From contig NZ_MORL01000009.1 of assembly GCF_001870735.1 (NCBI RefSeq), positions 62,001 to 126,000 of the forward strand: a stretch of 64,000 nucleotides of DNA, read 5' to 3'. A program made the position numbers and the translations under genes. Origin of the DNA: Arsenicibacter rosenii. Its GTDB lineage: Bacteria > Bacteroidota > Bacteroidia > Cytophagales > Spirosomataceae. Below the pieces are notes generated by a model. That model made no database searches. It had not been told where the DNA came from and worked only from the letters and a program-made list of their open reading frames with translations. Shown here piece after piece: positions 25,873 to 34,208 of this stretch (its first letter is position 1; each line of letters begins with the position of its first letter).

Positions 25873-26733
25873 CTATTTTACCAGACCCAGCAGGTATTGG
25901 CCGTAGCCGCTCTTAACCAACGGCTTAGCAATTTCGCAAAGCTGATCGCTGTTGATGAATCCCATGCGGTAGGCAATTTCTTCAATACACCCGATTTTCA
26001 GGCCCTGGCGTTCTTCAATTACTTGCACAAACTGCCCGGCCTGCATCAGCGACTGGAAGGTACCGGTATCGAGCCATGCCGTACCCCGGTCGAGAACACC
26101 CACTTTCAGACGTCCCTGCTCCAGGTAGACGCGGTTGATATCCGTAATTTCCAGCTCACCCCGCGGCGATGGTTTAATGTTTTTAGCGATTTCTACCACA
26201 TTGTTGTCATAGAAGTAAAGACCCGGAACCGCATAGTTCGACTTGGGCTCAGCTGGCTTTTCTTCAATTGAAACTACGTTGTGATCACTGTCGAATTCAA
26301 CTACGCCGTAGCGCTCCGGATCGTGTACCTGATAGGCAAACACCACGCCGCCCTCCGGATCGTTGTTCGACTGCAACAGTTTCGACAGGCCGGAGCCGTA
26401 GAAAATATTGTCGCCCAGTACCAGCGCTACTTTATCGTCGCCGATAAAATCGGCACCGATGATAAACGCCTGGGCCAGCCCGTCCGGACTTGGCTGTACG
26501 GCATAGCTGAACGAGCATCCTATCCGCGATCCGTCGCCCAGCAGCTTTTCGAAATGCGGCAGGTCGTGCGGTGTTGAGATAATCAGAATTTCTTTAATGC
26601 CCGCCAGCATCAGAATGGATAGCGGGTAATAAATCATCGGCTTGTCGTAAACAGGCATCAGCTGTTTTGAAACGGCAAGCGTCAGTGGGTGCAATCGGGT
26701 GCCGGAGCCCCCCGCAAGGATAATGCCTTTCAT
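25873..26733 (-). CDS. rfbA: Glucose-1-phosphate thymidylyltransferase RfbA
   Basis: Makes dTDP-glucose from dTTP and glucose 1-phosphate, the first step of dTDP-rhamnose and related sugars. 286 residues from the ATG at 26733, which gives the standard start [18 protein letters not shown]; the in-frame extension to 26787 encodes part of an intergenic octamer repeat and is rejected. Further motifs are [20 protein letters not shown], and [19 protein letters not shown]. It lies 84 bp downstream of rfbB in the same direction; rfbC and rfbD are not in the window. Confidence 0.95.
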   Translation of the reverse strand: MKGIILAGGSGTRLHPLTLAVSKQLMPVYDKPMIYYPLSILMLAGIKEILIISTPHDLPHFEKLLGDGSRIGCSFSYAVQPSPDGLAQAFIIGADFIGDDKVALVLGDNIFYGSGLSKLLQSNNDPEGGVVFAYQVHDPERYGVVEFDSDHNVVSIEEKPAEPKSNYAVPGLYFYDNNVVEIAKNIKPSPRGELEITDINRVYLEQGRLKVGVLDRGTAWLDTGTFQSLMQAGQFVQVIEERQGLKIGCIEEIAYRMGFINSDQLCEIAKPLVKSGYGQYLLGLVK

Positions 26734-26735
26734 TA

Positions 26736-26810
26736 TGATTGAGTGATTGAGTGATTGAGCAATTGAGTGATTACGCCACCGGCCCACTCAATCGCTCAAT
26801 CACTCAATCA
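26736..26810. repeat. Octamer repeat (TGATTGAG) forming a long stem-loop between rfbB and rfbA
   Basis: Four near-perfect head-to-tail copies of TGATTGAG (26736-26767) face three inverted copies (about 26785-26810). Arms 26744-26769 and 26785-26810 pair over 26 bp with one mismatch and a 15-nt loop. It occupies nearly all the space between the rfbB stop and the rfbA ATG, so it would be transcribed as part of an rfbBA message. Confidence 0.8.
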
Positions 26811-26817
26811 CAATTAA

Positions 26818-27882
26818 TTATCGGTTTTCGTACATCTCTGAATAATAACTCTGGTAGGCGCCGGAAGTAACGTTGTCGAGCCATTCCTGGTTATTCAGGA
26901 ACCAGTCGACGGTTCGTTCCAGACCTTCTTCGAATTGCAGCGAAGGCTCCCAGCCCAGTTCGTTCCGGATTTTGGCGGCATCGATCGCATAGCGCAGGTC
27001 GTGGCCGGCACGGTCGGTTACGTAAGTAATCAAGCCTGCCGAAGTACCTTTCGGACGATCCAGCTTCCGGTCCATGATGTTACACAATAAGTGTACCAGA
27101 TCAATATTGCGCCATTCGTTATGGCCACCGATGTTGTAGGTTTCGCCGTCTTTTCCGGTATGGAAAATGGTGTCGATGGCTCGGGCGTGGTCAACCACAA
27201 ACAGCCAGTCGCGCACATTTTCGCCTTTGCCATAAACCGGCAGCGGCTTGTTGTTACAGATGTTATGAATCATCAGCGGAATCAGCTTCTCGGGGAAGTG
27301 ATTCGGGCCGTAGTTATTGGAGCAGTTCGACAGCACAACCGGCATCTTATATGTATTGCCGTAGGCCCGGACAAAATGGTCTGACGCCGCTTTTGAGGCC
27401 GAATAAGGCGACTGCGGGTCATACGCAGTCTCTTCGGTAAAGAACTCGTCCGGGTTATGCAGCGAGCCATATACCTCATCCGTCGAGACGTGGTAGAAGC
27501 GTTTGCCGTCAAAACCGGTTTCGCCCGCTTTCCAGGCGTTTTTAGCCGCATTCAGCAGATTTACCGTACCAACTACGTTAGTCATCACAAACGACATAGG
27601 GTCGGTAATGGACCGGTCTACGTGCGATTCAGCAGCCAGGTGAATTACGCCATCCGGCTGTAGTTCCGTAAACAGGCCGTCGAGGAACGTGGCATCTGTA
27701 ATATCACCTTTGATGAACATGTAGTTCGGCGCATGCTCAATATCTTTCAGGTTGGCCAGGTTACCGGCATACGTCAACTTGTCGAGGTTGATAATCTGGT
27801 ACTCAGGATACTTCGTGACGAACAGGCGCACCACATGCGATCCGATAAACCCGGCACCTCCCGTTATGACAATCTTCTTCAT
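26818..27882 (-). CDS. rfbB: dTDP-glucose 4,6-dehydratase RfbB
   Basis: Converts dTDP-glucose to dTDP-4-keto-6-deoxyglucose. 354 aa, extended SDR: NAD motif GGAGFIGSH (residues 8-16), catalytic Thr134-Asp135-Glu136 in VSTDEVYG, and Tyr160/Lys164 in YSASKAASDH. HLAAESHVDRSI and NCSNNYGPNHFPEKLIP are RfbB signatures. Transcribed ahead of rfbA and downstream of galE, forming an envelope-sugar group; a common transcript with galE is possible but there is a 142-bp gap. Confidence 0.95.
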   Translation of the reverse strand: MKKIVITGGAGFIGSHVVRLFVTKYPEYQIINLDKLTYAGNLANLKDIEHAPNYMFIKGDITDATFLDGLFTELQPDGVIHLAAESHVDRSITDPMSFVMTNVVGTVNLLNAAKNAWKAGETGFDGKRFYHVSTDEVYGSLHNPDEFFTEETAYDPQSPYSASKAASDHFVRAYGNTYKMPVVLSNCSNNYGPNHFPEKLIPLMIHNICNNKPLPVYGKGENVRDWLFVVDHARAIDTIFHTGKDGETYNIGGHNEWRNIDLVHLLCNIMDRKLDRPKGTSAGLITYVTDRAGHDLRYAIDAAKIRNELGWEPSLQFEEGLERTVDWFLNNQEWLDNVTSGAYQSYYSEMYENR

Positions 27883-28024
27883 GATGGTCAGTTATATAAG
27901 TCAGTTGAAATAGTGTTTCTCAAAAACACCTGAATAGTCAGGCCAATGCCTGAACTGGTTATGAACGGAGTCTTCTCCGCGAAAACTAGAATAATGTAGA
28001 TGGATATAGTGTACCGGCTCCCGC

Positions 28025-29065
28025 TTATTTAGCTTGTAGTTTCTGCTGCCACCGCCAGGCATCGCTCAGCGACTCTGACAGCGAGCGTTTGGCTTCCCAG
28101 CCCAGCACCGTATTGGCTTTGTCGACATTGGCATAAATCTGCTCGACATCTCCCGGACGCCGCGGCCCGATGATGTAGTTTAGTTTTACCCCGGTTGCCT
28201 CTTCAAATGTGTTGATCAGTTCCAGCACGGATACACCCTGACCGGTGCCGACGTTAAAAATATCGTAGAATGACGACGTCTCCTGCTGATCCAACAAACG
28301 AAGCGCCTGCACATGGGCATCGGCCAGATCCATGACATGGATAAAATCACGGATACAACTGCCGTCGGGTGTATTGTAATCGTCGCCGAAAACGGTCAGT
28401 TTATCCCGTAAGCCGGCGGCGGCCTGTGTCAGAAAAGGAACCAGGTTGCTGGGTACGCCACGCGGTAACTCGCCGATAACAGCGCTTGGGTGTGCTCCGA
28501 CCGGGTTGAAATAACGCAGCGAAATGGCCTTAACCGGCATCTTTGCCCGAACCGAATCACGGATGATGTCTTCGCCCATGGCCTTTGTATTGCCATAGGG
28601 CGACTCTGCCGGCAAGCGCGGTGTCAGTTCTGTCACCGGCAGTTGTTCAGGCTGCCCGTAAACGGTGCAGGACGACGAGAATACCAGATGCGCCACGCCG
28701 TGTTGATGCATTAACCCGAGCAGTGTCCACAGCGACCCGAGGTTGTTCCGGTAATACTTCAATGGCTTTTCAACTGACTCACCGACTGCCTTGTAGGCCG
28801 CAAAGTGAATAACGCCATGCAGTGCTTCTTTCCGGAAGATTTCGTCCATGGCCGCCTCGTCGTTGCAGTCCACGGTATAACAGGTAACCTCACGGCCAAG
28901 GATGGTGCGTAGCCCCTCCAGAACAGACGGTTCTGAGTTATCGAAGTTATCAACAATAACAGGCTCAAAACCGGCTTCGATCAACGAAACCACGGTGTGC
29001 GAACCAATGAATCCGGCTCCGCCAGTGACCAGAATTTTTGGGAAGGAATGCGTTGAGGAATCCAA
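28025..29065 (-). CDS. galE: UDP-glucose 4-epimerase GalE
   Basis: Interconverts UDP-glucose and UDP-galactose (some members also the N-acetyl forms). The 346 residues show GGAGFIGSH (residues 15-23), HFAAYKAVGESVEKP, Ser/Tyr/Lys catalytic residues in SSSCTVYG, Tyr157 and Lys161 (YGNTK), and the GalE C-terminal GDVEQIYANVDKA. The N-terminus runs about nine residues longer than in many GalE proteins before the NAD motif. First of the minus-strand sugar-nucleotide genes. Confidence 0.95.
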   Translation of the reverse strand: MDSSTHSFPKILVTGGAGFIGSHTVVSLIEAGFEPVIVDNFDNSEPSVLEGLRTILGREVTCYTVDCNDEAAMDEIFRKEALHGVIHFAAYKAVGESVEKPLKYYRNNLGSLWTLLGLMHQHGVAHLVFSSSCTVYGQPEQLPVTELTPRLPAESPYGNTKAMGEDIIRDSVRAKMPVKAISLRYFNPVGAHPSAVIGELPRGVPSNLVPFLTQAAAGLRDKLTVFGDDYNTPDGSCIRDFIHVMDLADAHVQALRLLDQQETSSFYDIFNVGTGQGVSVLELINTFEEATGVKLNYIIGPRRPGDVEQIYANVDKANTVLGWEAKRSLSESLSDAWRWQQKLQAK

Positions 29066-29150
29066 ATCGTTTTTTGTAAAAATTTGTTATTATTTGTAGA
29101 TAGCGTTCCTGATTCAGGTGCTAGCGACAGGCCCGGAAGTGAATGCCGGA

Positions 29151-29158
29151 CAAAACTA
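29151..29158 (-). promoter_or_regulatory. Candidate -7 box (TAGTTTTG) for galE
   Basis: A minus-strand TAGTTTTG, matching TAnnTTTG, 85 bp upstream of the galE ATG, in the gap shared with the divergent SirB1-like gene. No -33 box is clear. Confidence 0.35.
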
Positions 29159-29216
29159 TAAAATTCAGTAACTTTCTGGAAATAGTATTTATTTAGAGAC
29201 AGATAAAGGTGCCTTA

Positions 29217-30098
29217 ATGCATATGAACGAGACTGAAATTAAAGCCCTGATCTCCCTGCTGGACGATGAAGATCACGAAATCGTGGCGCATGTAGAGCAA
29301 CGTATCAGGGAGTTGGGCGGTCAAATGATTCCGTTTCTTGAGTCTGAATGGGGTGAAAGTTTTAACCCCCTGCTGCAAAAACGAATTGAAGAAATCATCC
29401 ACGACCTGCAATACCAAAGTGTACTGGACCGCATGCGCATCTGGCATCAGGGCGGCGGCATGGACCTGCTGGAAGGCTTATGGATAATTGCAACTTACCA
29501 ATATCCGGACCTTTCGCTTGATAAACTCCGGCAGGATCTGGAGCAGCTTTACTACGACGTATGGCTGGATTTTTCGCCCGACATGCATCCCGTCGATCAG
29601 GTTAAAGCGCTGAACAACGCGTTTTTCAACAAGCTGCGGTTCGGTGCCAACTCGAAACATTTCCACTCTCCGGCCAACTCAATGATCAATCAGGTCATTG
29701 ACACGCGTCGCGGCAATCCGATATCGCTCTGCATTGTTTATATGATGATTGCCCGACGGCTGGGATTGCCGGTTTATGGGGTAAACCTGCCAACCCTGTT
29801 TGTACTGACCTACAAAAATGACAACGGTGTGCAGTTTTATATCAACGTATTTAACCGCGGACTGATTTTCTCGAAAAACGACATTGATCATTACATCGGC
29901 CAACTCAACCTGAAACACAACGACATGTTTTACCAACCGTGTACTAATCAGGATATTATCCGGCGTATGCTGCGCAACCTGATCGTATCGTTTGATAAAA
30001 ACGGCGATGCCGAGCGGGTAAAAGAGGTCGAAGCGATTCTGGACATGGTACGCGGTGATAACGACAGTCTGCCGTTGTCAGACTATACCCAGCGCTAA
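29217..30098 (+). CDS. SirB1/transglutaminase-like family protein
   Basis: A 293-aa soluble protein of the SirB1 (Transglut_core2) family. The core is seen at about residues 155-225: SPANSMINQVIDTRRGNPISLCIVYMM would be the recognisable block (residues about 157-183), then GLPVYGVNLP and FYINVFNRG. The position usually occupied by His in a PxHF motif reads NLPTLF here, so this copy may lack that residue. The N-terminal part is helical, and the C-terminal part resembles the TPR-like tail of the family. A translation start at codon 1 or 3 (both Met) is possible. Its 3' end overlaps the converging phosphopantetheinyl transferase by 4 bp. Confidence 0.8.
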   Translation: MHMNETEIKALISLLDDEDHEIVAHVEQRIRELGGQMIPFLESEWGESFNPLLQKRIEEIIHDLQYQSVLDRMRIWHQGGGMDLLEGLWIIATYQYPDLSLDKLRQDLEQLYYDVWLDFSPDMHPVDQVKALNNAFFNKLRFGANSKHFHSPANSMINQVIDTRRGNPISLCIVYMMIARRLGLPVYGVNLPTLFVLTYKNDNGVQFYINVFNRGLIFSKNDIDHYIGQLNLKHNDMFYQPCTNQDIIRRMLRNLIVSFDKNGDAERVKEVEAILDMVRGDNDSLPLSDYTQR

Positions 30099-30742
30099 AA
30101 CGCCACGGCCAGTAAACCGGGGCCCGTCCGGAAGCAAAAAATCCGGATGGGGTTTTCGGGAGGGGTCTCAAAATGGTCGGGCAGGCGCACATGCCCCGTC
30201 AATAGTGTATCTTCATCGGCAAACGGCTCAATGTGCAGATGCTCCCGAAAGGTGAGCTGCCGTTTGCCGTATAATTTATACAGCGCCTCTTTGGCACACC
30301 AGTACATGGCCAGCCGGTGCAGGTTGCCGTCTGCGTGCAGAACTTCGCCGGCCGACAGAACACGTGGTACCACACGGGAAAACTGCGCCCGCAACGGTTC
30401 AATATCCAGCCCGACCGGTTTATCGGGATGCCAGACCGCGGCTGCCCAGCCGCTCGTATGCGACAGTGAAATATGCCCCGGCAGACCAATCAGATGCGGT
30501 TTGCCGTATTCGTCCTTGACCATTCCCTGATACGTAAACCCCTGGCTTTGGCTTAGCTGATGCATGGCCGACCGGCACGCCAGCCACTCCACACGCTGTG
30601 CCGGATGAGTAATTCCGGTCAGGTCTGCTTCTTCTTCAGGTGTTAGCCGCAGGCCGGTCCGAAGGGTTGGTTCGGTTTCCTCAATTTCCCACAAAGCAAC
30701 CACACAGGCTCCGGCAGGCCGAAGCGTAGACAACAAGGGCAT
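30095..30742 (-). CDS. 4'-phosphopantetheinyl transferase, Sfp type
   Basis: Transfers phosphopantetheine from CoA to a carrier-protein serine. 215 residues from the ATG at 30742. Family motifs are all present: ISLSHTSGWAAA (residues 91-102), the Mg-binding Asp113 and Glu115 in GLDIEP, and WCAKEALYKLYG (148-159) with Lys151/Glu152. An ATG at 30781 would add 13 residues but lies upstream of the -7 box at 30766-30773, so I prefer 30742. No polyketide or peptide synthetase is near; the target may be the housekeeping fatty-acid ACP. Confidence 0.88.
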   Translation of the reverse strand: MPLLSTLRPAGACVVALWEIEETEPTLRTGLRLTPEEEADLTGITHPAQRVEWLACRSAMHQLSQSQGFTYQGMVKDEYGKPHLIGLPGHISLSHTSGWAAAVWHPDKPVGLDIEPLRAQFSRVVPRVLSAGEVLHADGNLHRLAMYWCAKEALYKLYGKRQLTFREHLHIEPFADEDTLLTGHVRLPDHFETPPENPIRIFCFRTGPGLLAVAF

Positions 30743-30753
30743 TTTCTTTTCGC

Positions 30754-30761
30754 TAATTTTG
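30754..30761 (+). promoter_or_regulatory. Candidate -7 box (TAATTTTG) for the WD40 gene
   Basis: Plus-strand TAATTTTG matches TAnnTTTG. It points towards the WD40 gene, 87 bp downstream, and lies four bases from an opposing box. Confidence 0.45.
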
Positions 30762-30765
30762 TACG

Positions 30766-30773
30766 CAAAAATA
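30766..30773 (-). promoter_or_regulatory. Candidate -7 box (TATTTTTG) for the phosphopantetheinyl transferase
   Basis: Minus-strand TATTTTTG, 23 bp upstream of the chosen ATG. It faces the plus-strand box at 30754-30761, so the two promoters would overlap. Confidence 0.5.
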
Positions 30774-30848
30774 GCATGCACCCGACAGCAACCGGCGATC
30801 TGTTCTAAAAAAAGGTCCTGCCAGCCACACGGGGGCAGCTGAAAAATT

Positions 30849-31757
30849 ATGTACGTTCAGAAGCTTGATACATTTGGCGGCCACCGCGAGGGCGTCTATG
30901 CGCTGGAGCCCGCCAAAGGGGCCGGTTCATTTTTTTCGGCAGGTGGCGACGGGCTTATTGTCCGCTGGCAGTTGTCCCGCCCTGATCTGGGCGATTTAAT
31001 TGCACGCGTATCCGCCTCGGTTTATGCCTTAGCGTATGATCCGGCACGAAATTGGCTGTGGGTTGCTCAGAATTACCAGGGGATCCATCGGATCGATCCG
31101 GACCTGAAAGAAACCCAGGGATCGCTCCGGCTTACGTCTGCGGCCATCTATGCTCTTAAACTGTACCGGAACCAGCTTTTTGTAGCCCTGGGCGACGGAG
31201 TTGTCATCGTGGTTGATGCCGGAGAGCTCGCCGTGCGCAAACACCTGAAGGCGTCTGATAAGAGCGCCCGCAGCATTGCCATCAATCCGGTATCGGGTGA
31301 GTTTGCCGTGGCCTACAGCGACCACATGATCCGTATTTTCGATCTGGAAACGCTGAATCTGAAACAGGTACTGACCGGTCATGCCAATTCGGTATTTACG
31401 GTAGCTTATTCGCCGGACGGCCGGTATCTGCTGAGCGGCAGCCGCGATGCCCACCTGAAAGTGTGGTCAGTAACCGATGGGTATTCGGTAAAAGAGGATA
31501 TTGTTGCCCATATGTTTTCGATTAATCACATCGTTTTCAGTCCGGATGGTACGCTGTTTGCCACCGCCAGCATGGATAAATCGATCAAAATCTGGAATGC
31601 CGCGACGTTTAAGCTGCTGAAGGTCGTAGATCGGGCACGGCACGCCGGACACGGTACATCAGTGAACCGGCTGTTATGGGAAACCGATCAGCATCATTTG
31701 CTATCGGCAAGCGATGACCGGACCATATCAGTCTGGTCGGTGAAGCTGTCGCAGTGA
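30849..31757 (+). CDS. WD40-repeat protein
   Basis: A 302-aa cytoplasmic protein composed of about seven WD40 blades. Clear repeats include GHREGVYALEP near the start, LTGHANSVFTVAYSPDGRYLLSGSRD (about residues 176-201) followed by AHLKVWS, HIVFSPDGTLFATASMDKSIKIWN, and HLLSASDDRTISVWSVKL at the end. There is no enzymatic domain or signal peptide. WD40 propellers act as protein-binding platforms. The stop codon lies within a 14-bp tandem duplication. The next genes, DivIVA-domain and folB, follow in the same direction after 149 bp. Confidence 0.9.
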   Translation: MYVQKLDTFGGHREGVYALEPAKGAGSFFSAGGDGLIVRWQLSRPDLGDLIARVSASVYALAYDPARNWLWVAQNYQGIHRIDPDLKETQGSLRLTSAAIYALKLYRNQLFVALGDGVVIVVDAGELAVRKHLKASDKSARSIAINPVSGEFAVAYSDHMIRIFDLETLNLKQVLTGHANSVFTVAYSPDGRYLLSGSRDAHLKVWSVTDGYSVKEDIVAHMFSINHIVFSPDGTLFATASMDKSIKIWNAATFKLLKVVDRARHAGHGTSVNRLLWETDQHHLLSASDDRTISVWSVKLSQ

Positions 31758-31767
31758 AGCTGTCGCA
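31740..31767 (+). repeat. 14-bp tandem duplication at the WD40 stop codon
   Basis: GTGAAGCTGTCGCA occurs twice head to tail (31740-31753 and 31754-31767), and its first six bases recur at 31768-31773. The gene's TGA (31755-31757) falls at the start of the second copy, so the protein is unchanged by copy loss. Confidence 0.85.
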
Positions 31768-31906
31768 GTGAAGGCATTTAAAAATTACCATAGAATAAAA
31801 AAGGCCCTGTTTCTTACAAATTCAGGCGAACTATTGCTAAATCGATATAAACCACGTTATTTTCAGCCAAGGACTGATTTAGACGTACTTGAGGTACTTA
31901 TAACAT

Positions 31907-32854
31907 ATGAAGATCACGCCCATTGAAATTCGGCAGCATACCTTCGAAAAAGCGCTGCGTGGCTACAAAACCGAAGAGGTTGATGCCTTCTTGTCTTCGC
32001 TTTCGCAAGAATGGGAGCGTGTGGTCGGCGAACAGAAAATGCTGAAAATGCAGCTGGAGCTGGCCGAAAAAGAGCTTAACAAACTGAAAGAAGTTGAGCT
32101 TACGCTGTTCCGGATGCTGAAAACGGCTGAAGATACCAGTAGTCAGATTACGGATCAGGCCAACCGTGCTGCCGATCAGCACATGACCGACGCCCGTAAA
32201 AAGGCAGACGAAATGCTTGCGGATGCGCGTAAGCGTTCGGCATTGATGATTCAGGATGCTGAAAATCAATCACGTTACCTGAAAGATTCGATCCTTAACG
32301 ACCTGAAGGCGATGGAGCACGATTTCAAGGCGATGGAACGCTACAAGGACAACCTTGCGCAGCAGATCCGGACCCTGGCCGGTAATGCCATGGATAGCGT
32401 TGACCGCTTCGAGAAAAAGTTTGAGCGTCAGTCACTGAAAGGCAAGATCGATGAAGTAGCCGACCAGATCAAATCTGAACAGGAAGCCTATGCGCGGTCT
32501 CAGGAAGCGGCGGCCGCTACGGCAACGACGCCTCAACCGGATAACCTGGTTGATCCGGCAACAACAACCGCCCCGGAAGCAGCCAGCAACGAGTCAATTG
32601 ATGCCGGTGTCGACGAAGCCCTGGCCCATCAGCAACAGCATACCTATGGCCATGAGCCGGACATTACGCGGCCTGCATATCAGACCTACGAAACCGAAGA
32701 AGACATTGACCACTTATCCGGTCAGGGTGAGGAGCCGGAAGAAGCCGGCCTGCCAACGGTATCCAGTGTGATGCAGTATGCGCAGGAAACGCCGGAACCG
32801 GAGCCGGAACCAGAGCCGAAAAAAGAAGGCGGCTCATTTTTTGATCAAATTTAA
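31907..32854 (+). CDS. DivIVA-domain protein
   Basis: A 315-aa protein beginning with the DivIVA N-terminal membrane-curvature motif (ITPIEIRQHTFEKALRGYK then EEVDAFL, residues 3-29) and continuing as a coiled coil to about residue 180. The C-terminal third is Ala/Thr/Glu/Gln-rich and disordered, ending with PEPEPEPEPKK. In Gram-positives this family marks poles and division sites; its role in Bacteroidota is unknown. A chromosomal-partition or cell-shape role is inference only. folB follows in the same frame straight after the stop codon. Confidence 0.85.
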   Translation: MKITPIEIRQHTFEKALRGYKTEEVDAFLSSLSQEWERVVGEQKMLKMQLELAEKELNKLKEVELTLFRMLKTAEDTSSQITDQANRAADQHMTDARKKADEMLADARKRSALMIQDAENQSRYLKDSILNDLKAMEHDFKAMERYKDNLAQQIRTLAGNAMDSVDRFEKKFERQSLKGKIDEVADQIKSEQEAYARSQEAAAATATTPQPDNLVDPATTTAPEAASNESIDAGVDEALAHQQQHTYGHEPDITRPAYQTYETEEDIDHLSGQGEEPEEAGLPTVSSVMQYAQETPEPEPEPEPKKEGGSFFDQI

Positions 32855-32861
32855 GGAGACG

Positions 32862-32903
32862 ATGATTGCTCCGACAGCAACGTTTTGGGAACAATTAGTT
32901 TAG
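32862..32903 (+). CDS. Possible 13-codon leader ORF overlapping folB
   Basis: ATG at 32862, preceded by AAGGAG at 32853-32858, opens a 13-residue ORF (MIAPTATFWEQLV) that ends at TAG 32901-32903. It runs out of frame across the TTG start of folB. It is one of few clear Shine-Dalgarno-like sites in the window. It may couple translation of folB to the upstream gene, or be chance. Confidence 0.3.
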   Translation: MIAPTATFWEQLV

Positions 32904-33235
32904 AAGGACTTGAATTTTTTGCCTACCACGGTTATTACGACGAGGAGCAGAAAATCGGTAATAAGTATTCGGTGGATATTACGGTCACAACCGATTTCTC
33001 GATTGGTGCACAGCAGGACCGGCTTAGCGGTACCGTCGATTATGAAAAGCTATATCAGATAGCGGCCGGTGTAATGGGACGGAAAGCCCGCCTGCTGGAA
33101 CATATCGCCCAACAGCTTATCGAAGAAATCCGGATAGCCTATCCGGTTGTAGTGGCGGTCGAAGTAAGCGTGTCAAAGTTTAATCCGCCCATCGGTGGGG
33201 TTTGCCACCGGGCCCGGATTACGCTGAAAGGATAG
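32885..33235 (+). CDS. folB: Dihydroneopterin aldolase FolB
   Basis: Cleaves 7,8-dihydroneopterin to 6-hydroxymethyl-dihydropterin in folate synthesis. The 116-aa protein matches family length: LEFFAYHGYYDEEQKIGNKY (about residues 9-28), the helix DYEKLYQIA, LLEHIAQQLIEEI with the conserved Glu, and VSVSKFNPPIGG. The start is TTG at 32885, because the reading frame has no ATG between the DivIVA stop (TAA, same frame) and this point, and translation as MGTISLEGLEFF fits the family. Likely cotranscribed with the DivIVA-domain gene. A terminator follows. Confidence 0.9.
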   Translation: MGTISLEGLEFFAYHGYYDEEQKIGNKYSVDITVTTDFSIGAQQDRLSGTVDYEKLYQIAAGVMGRKARLLEHIAQQLIEEIRIAYPVVVAVEVSVSKFNPPIGGVCHRARITLKG

Positions 33236-33241
33236 ATTCAC

Positions 33242-33274
33242 AGGCGGCACCCATTGAGGGGTGCCGCCTTTTTT
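33242..33274. terminator. Terminator after folB, overlapping the end of the lipid kinase gene
   Basis: Stem AGGCGGCACCC/GGGTGCCGCCT (33242-33252 and 33259-33269) followed by six T. The T run overlaps the stop codon of the converging lipid kinase gene. Confidence 0.85.
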
Positions 33275-34208
33275 ATGTCGGTTCGCCCGCCTGTGGTGGC
33301 ATCAGAACGGTCAGTTCGCCGGAGCGGATGCGCGCTTTTACCTCCTTAATCTTTCCTTTGTATTCGCCGTCGACCTGAAAGTAGGCCTTCCGGCGGGTCC
33401 TGATTGTGATGGATGTGGCCGGAAAAATATGAATCTTGTTCGGGTCAAATGGCTTGTAGCGCCAGAACATCTTCAGAAACTCCCAGAACGACAGGTCGCG
33501 CAGAATAATCACCTCAAAAGCGCCGTCGCTTAACTCACCTTCCGGATTGATGATCGCGCCTGTCCCGTACATCCGTGCATTGGCAAGTACGACCATAAAC
33601 GCCTGACAGGCAAATGATTCTTTTTTGGAATGGATCTCAATATCAAGCAGCCGTTTGCGGTACAACGTACGAACAACACCCCGCAGATACCCCATTTTAC
33701 CCCGCCAGTTATTTTCGGCATAGTATTTTACCAGCTGCGCATTCAGTCCGATGTCGCTCAGGTGCAGGCAAATGTCATCGTTTACGGAAATAGCATCAAG
33801 CGGCTGAGCGGTACCATTGGCAAAAATGTCCAGCAGTTCGGGGGTAGTCGCCGGCAAGGCCAGCTCGCGGGCCAGCCCATTGGCCGAGCCCGCCGGTAAA
33901 ATACCGAGCGGAATCGCGGTGCCCATTAAATGTTCGGCGACAATCTTAACCGTTCCGTCGCCCCCCACGGCCACAACCCGGTCAGGCTGGTGTTCGCTGA
34001 TGGCGTTCCGGACAATGCGTCCATCCTGTTTTCCATCCAGAAAAACAAAGATGGGTTCGTTTTCCATGTTACGGAAGTAGGCCGTAATGTCATCAGTGAG
34101 CGCCGATTTATCGTTGCCGCCGGAAACAGGGTTGATTATAAACAGGATTTTCAACTTATTGGCTTCTTGCCAGTTTATGGTTTGATCGGCCGACGATTTT
34201 GTTTGCAT
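33273..34208 (-). CDS. Diacylglycerol kinase-family lipid kinase (YegS/BmrU type)
   Basis: A 311-aa soluble lipid kinase, predicted to convert diacylglycerol or a related lipid to its phosphate. The catalytic domain opens with ILFIINPVSGGNDKS (residues 21-35), and the nucleotide loop is GGDGTV at 82-87; PAGSANGLARELALP follows. The ATG at 34208 is chosen because it precedes the family start by about 19 residues. Upstream in-frame ATGs exist at 34235 and 34298 but would run deep into the divergent App1-like gene. The start codon overlaps that gene's ATG within a CATG sequence. Confidence 0.88.
   Translation of the reverse strand: MQTKSSADQTINWQEANKLKILFIINPVSGGNDKSALTDDITAYFRNMENEPIFVFLDGKQDGRIVRNAISEHQPDRVVAVGGDGTVKIVAEHLMGTAIPLGILPAGSANGLARELALPATTPELLDIFANGTAQPLDAISVNDDICLHLSDIGLNAQLVKYYAENNWRGKMGYLRGVVRTLYRKRLLDIEIHSKKESFACQAFMVVLANARMYGTGAIINPEGELSDGAFEVIILRDLSFWEFLKMFWRYKPFDPNKIHIFPATSITIRTRRKAYFQVDGEYKGKIKEVKARIRSGELTVLMPPQAGEPT

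Noticed and set aside
26734-26787. N-terminal extension of rfbA
   Set aside because: The added 18 residues encode the TGATTGAG repeat; the normal RfbA start MKGIILAGG is at 26733.
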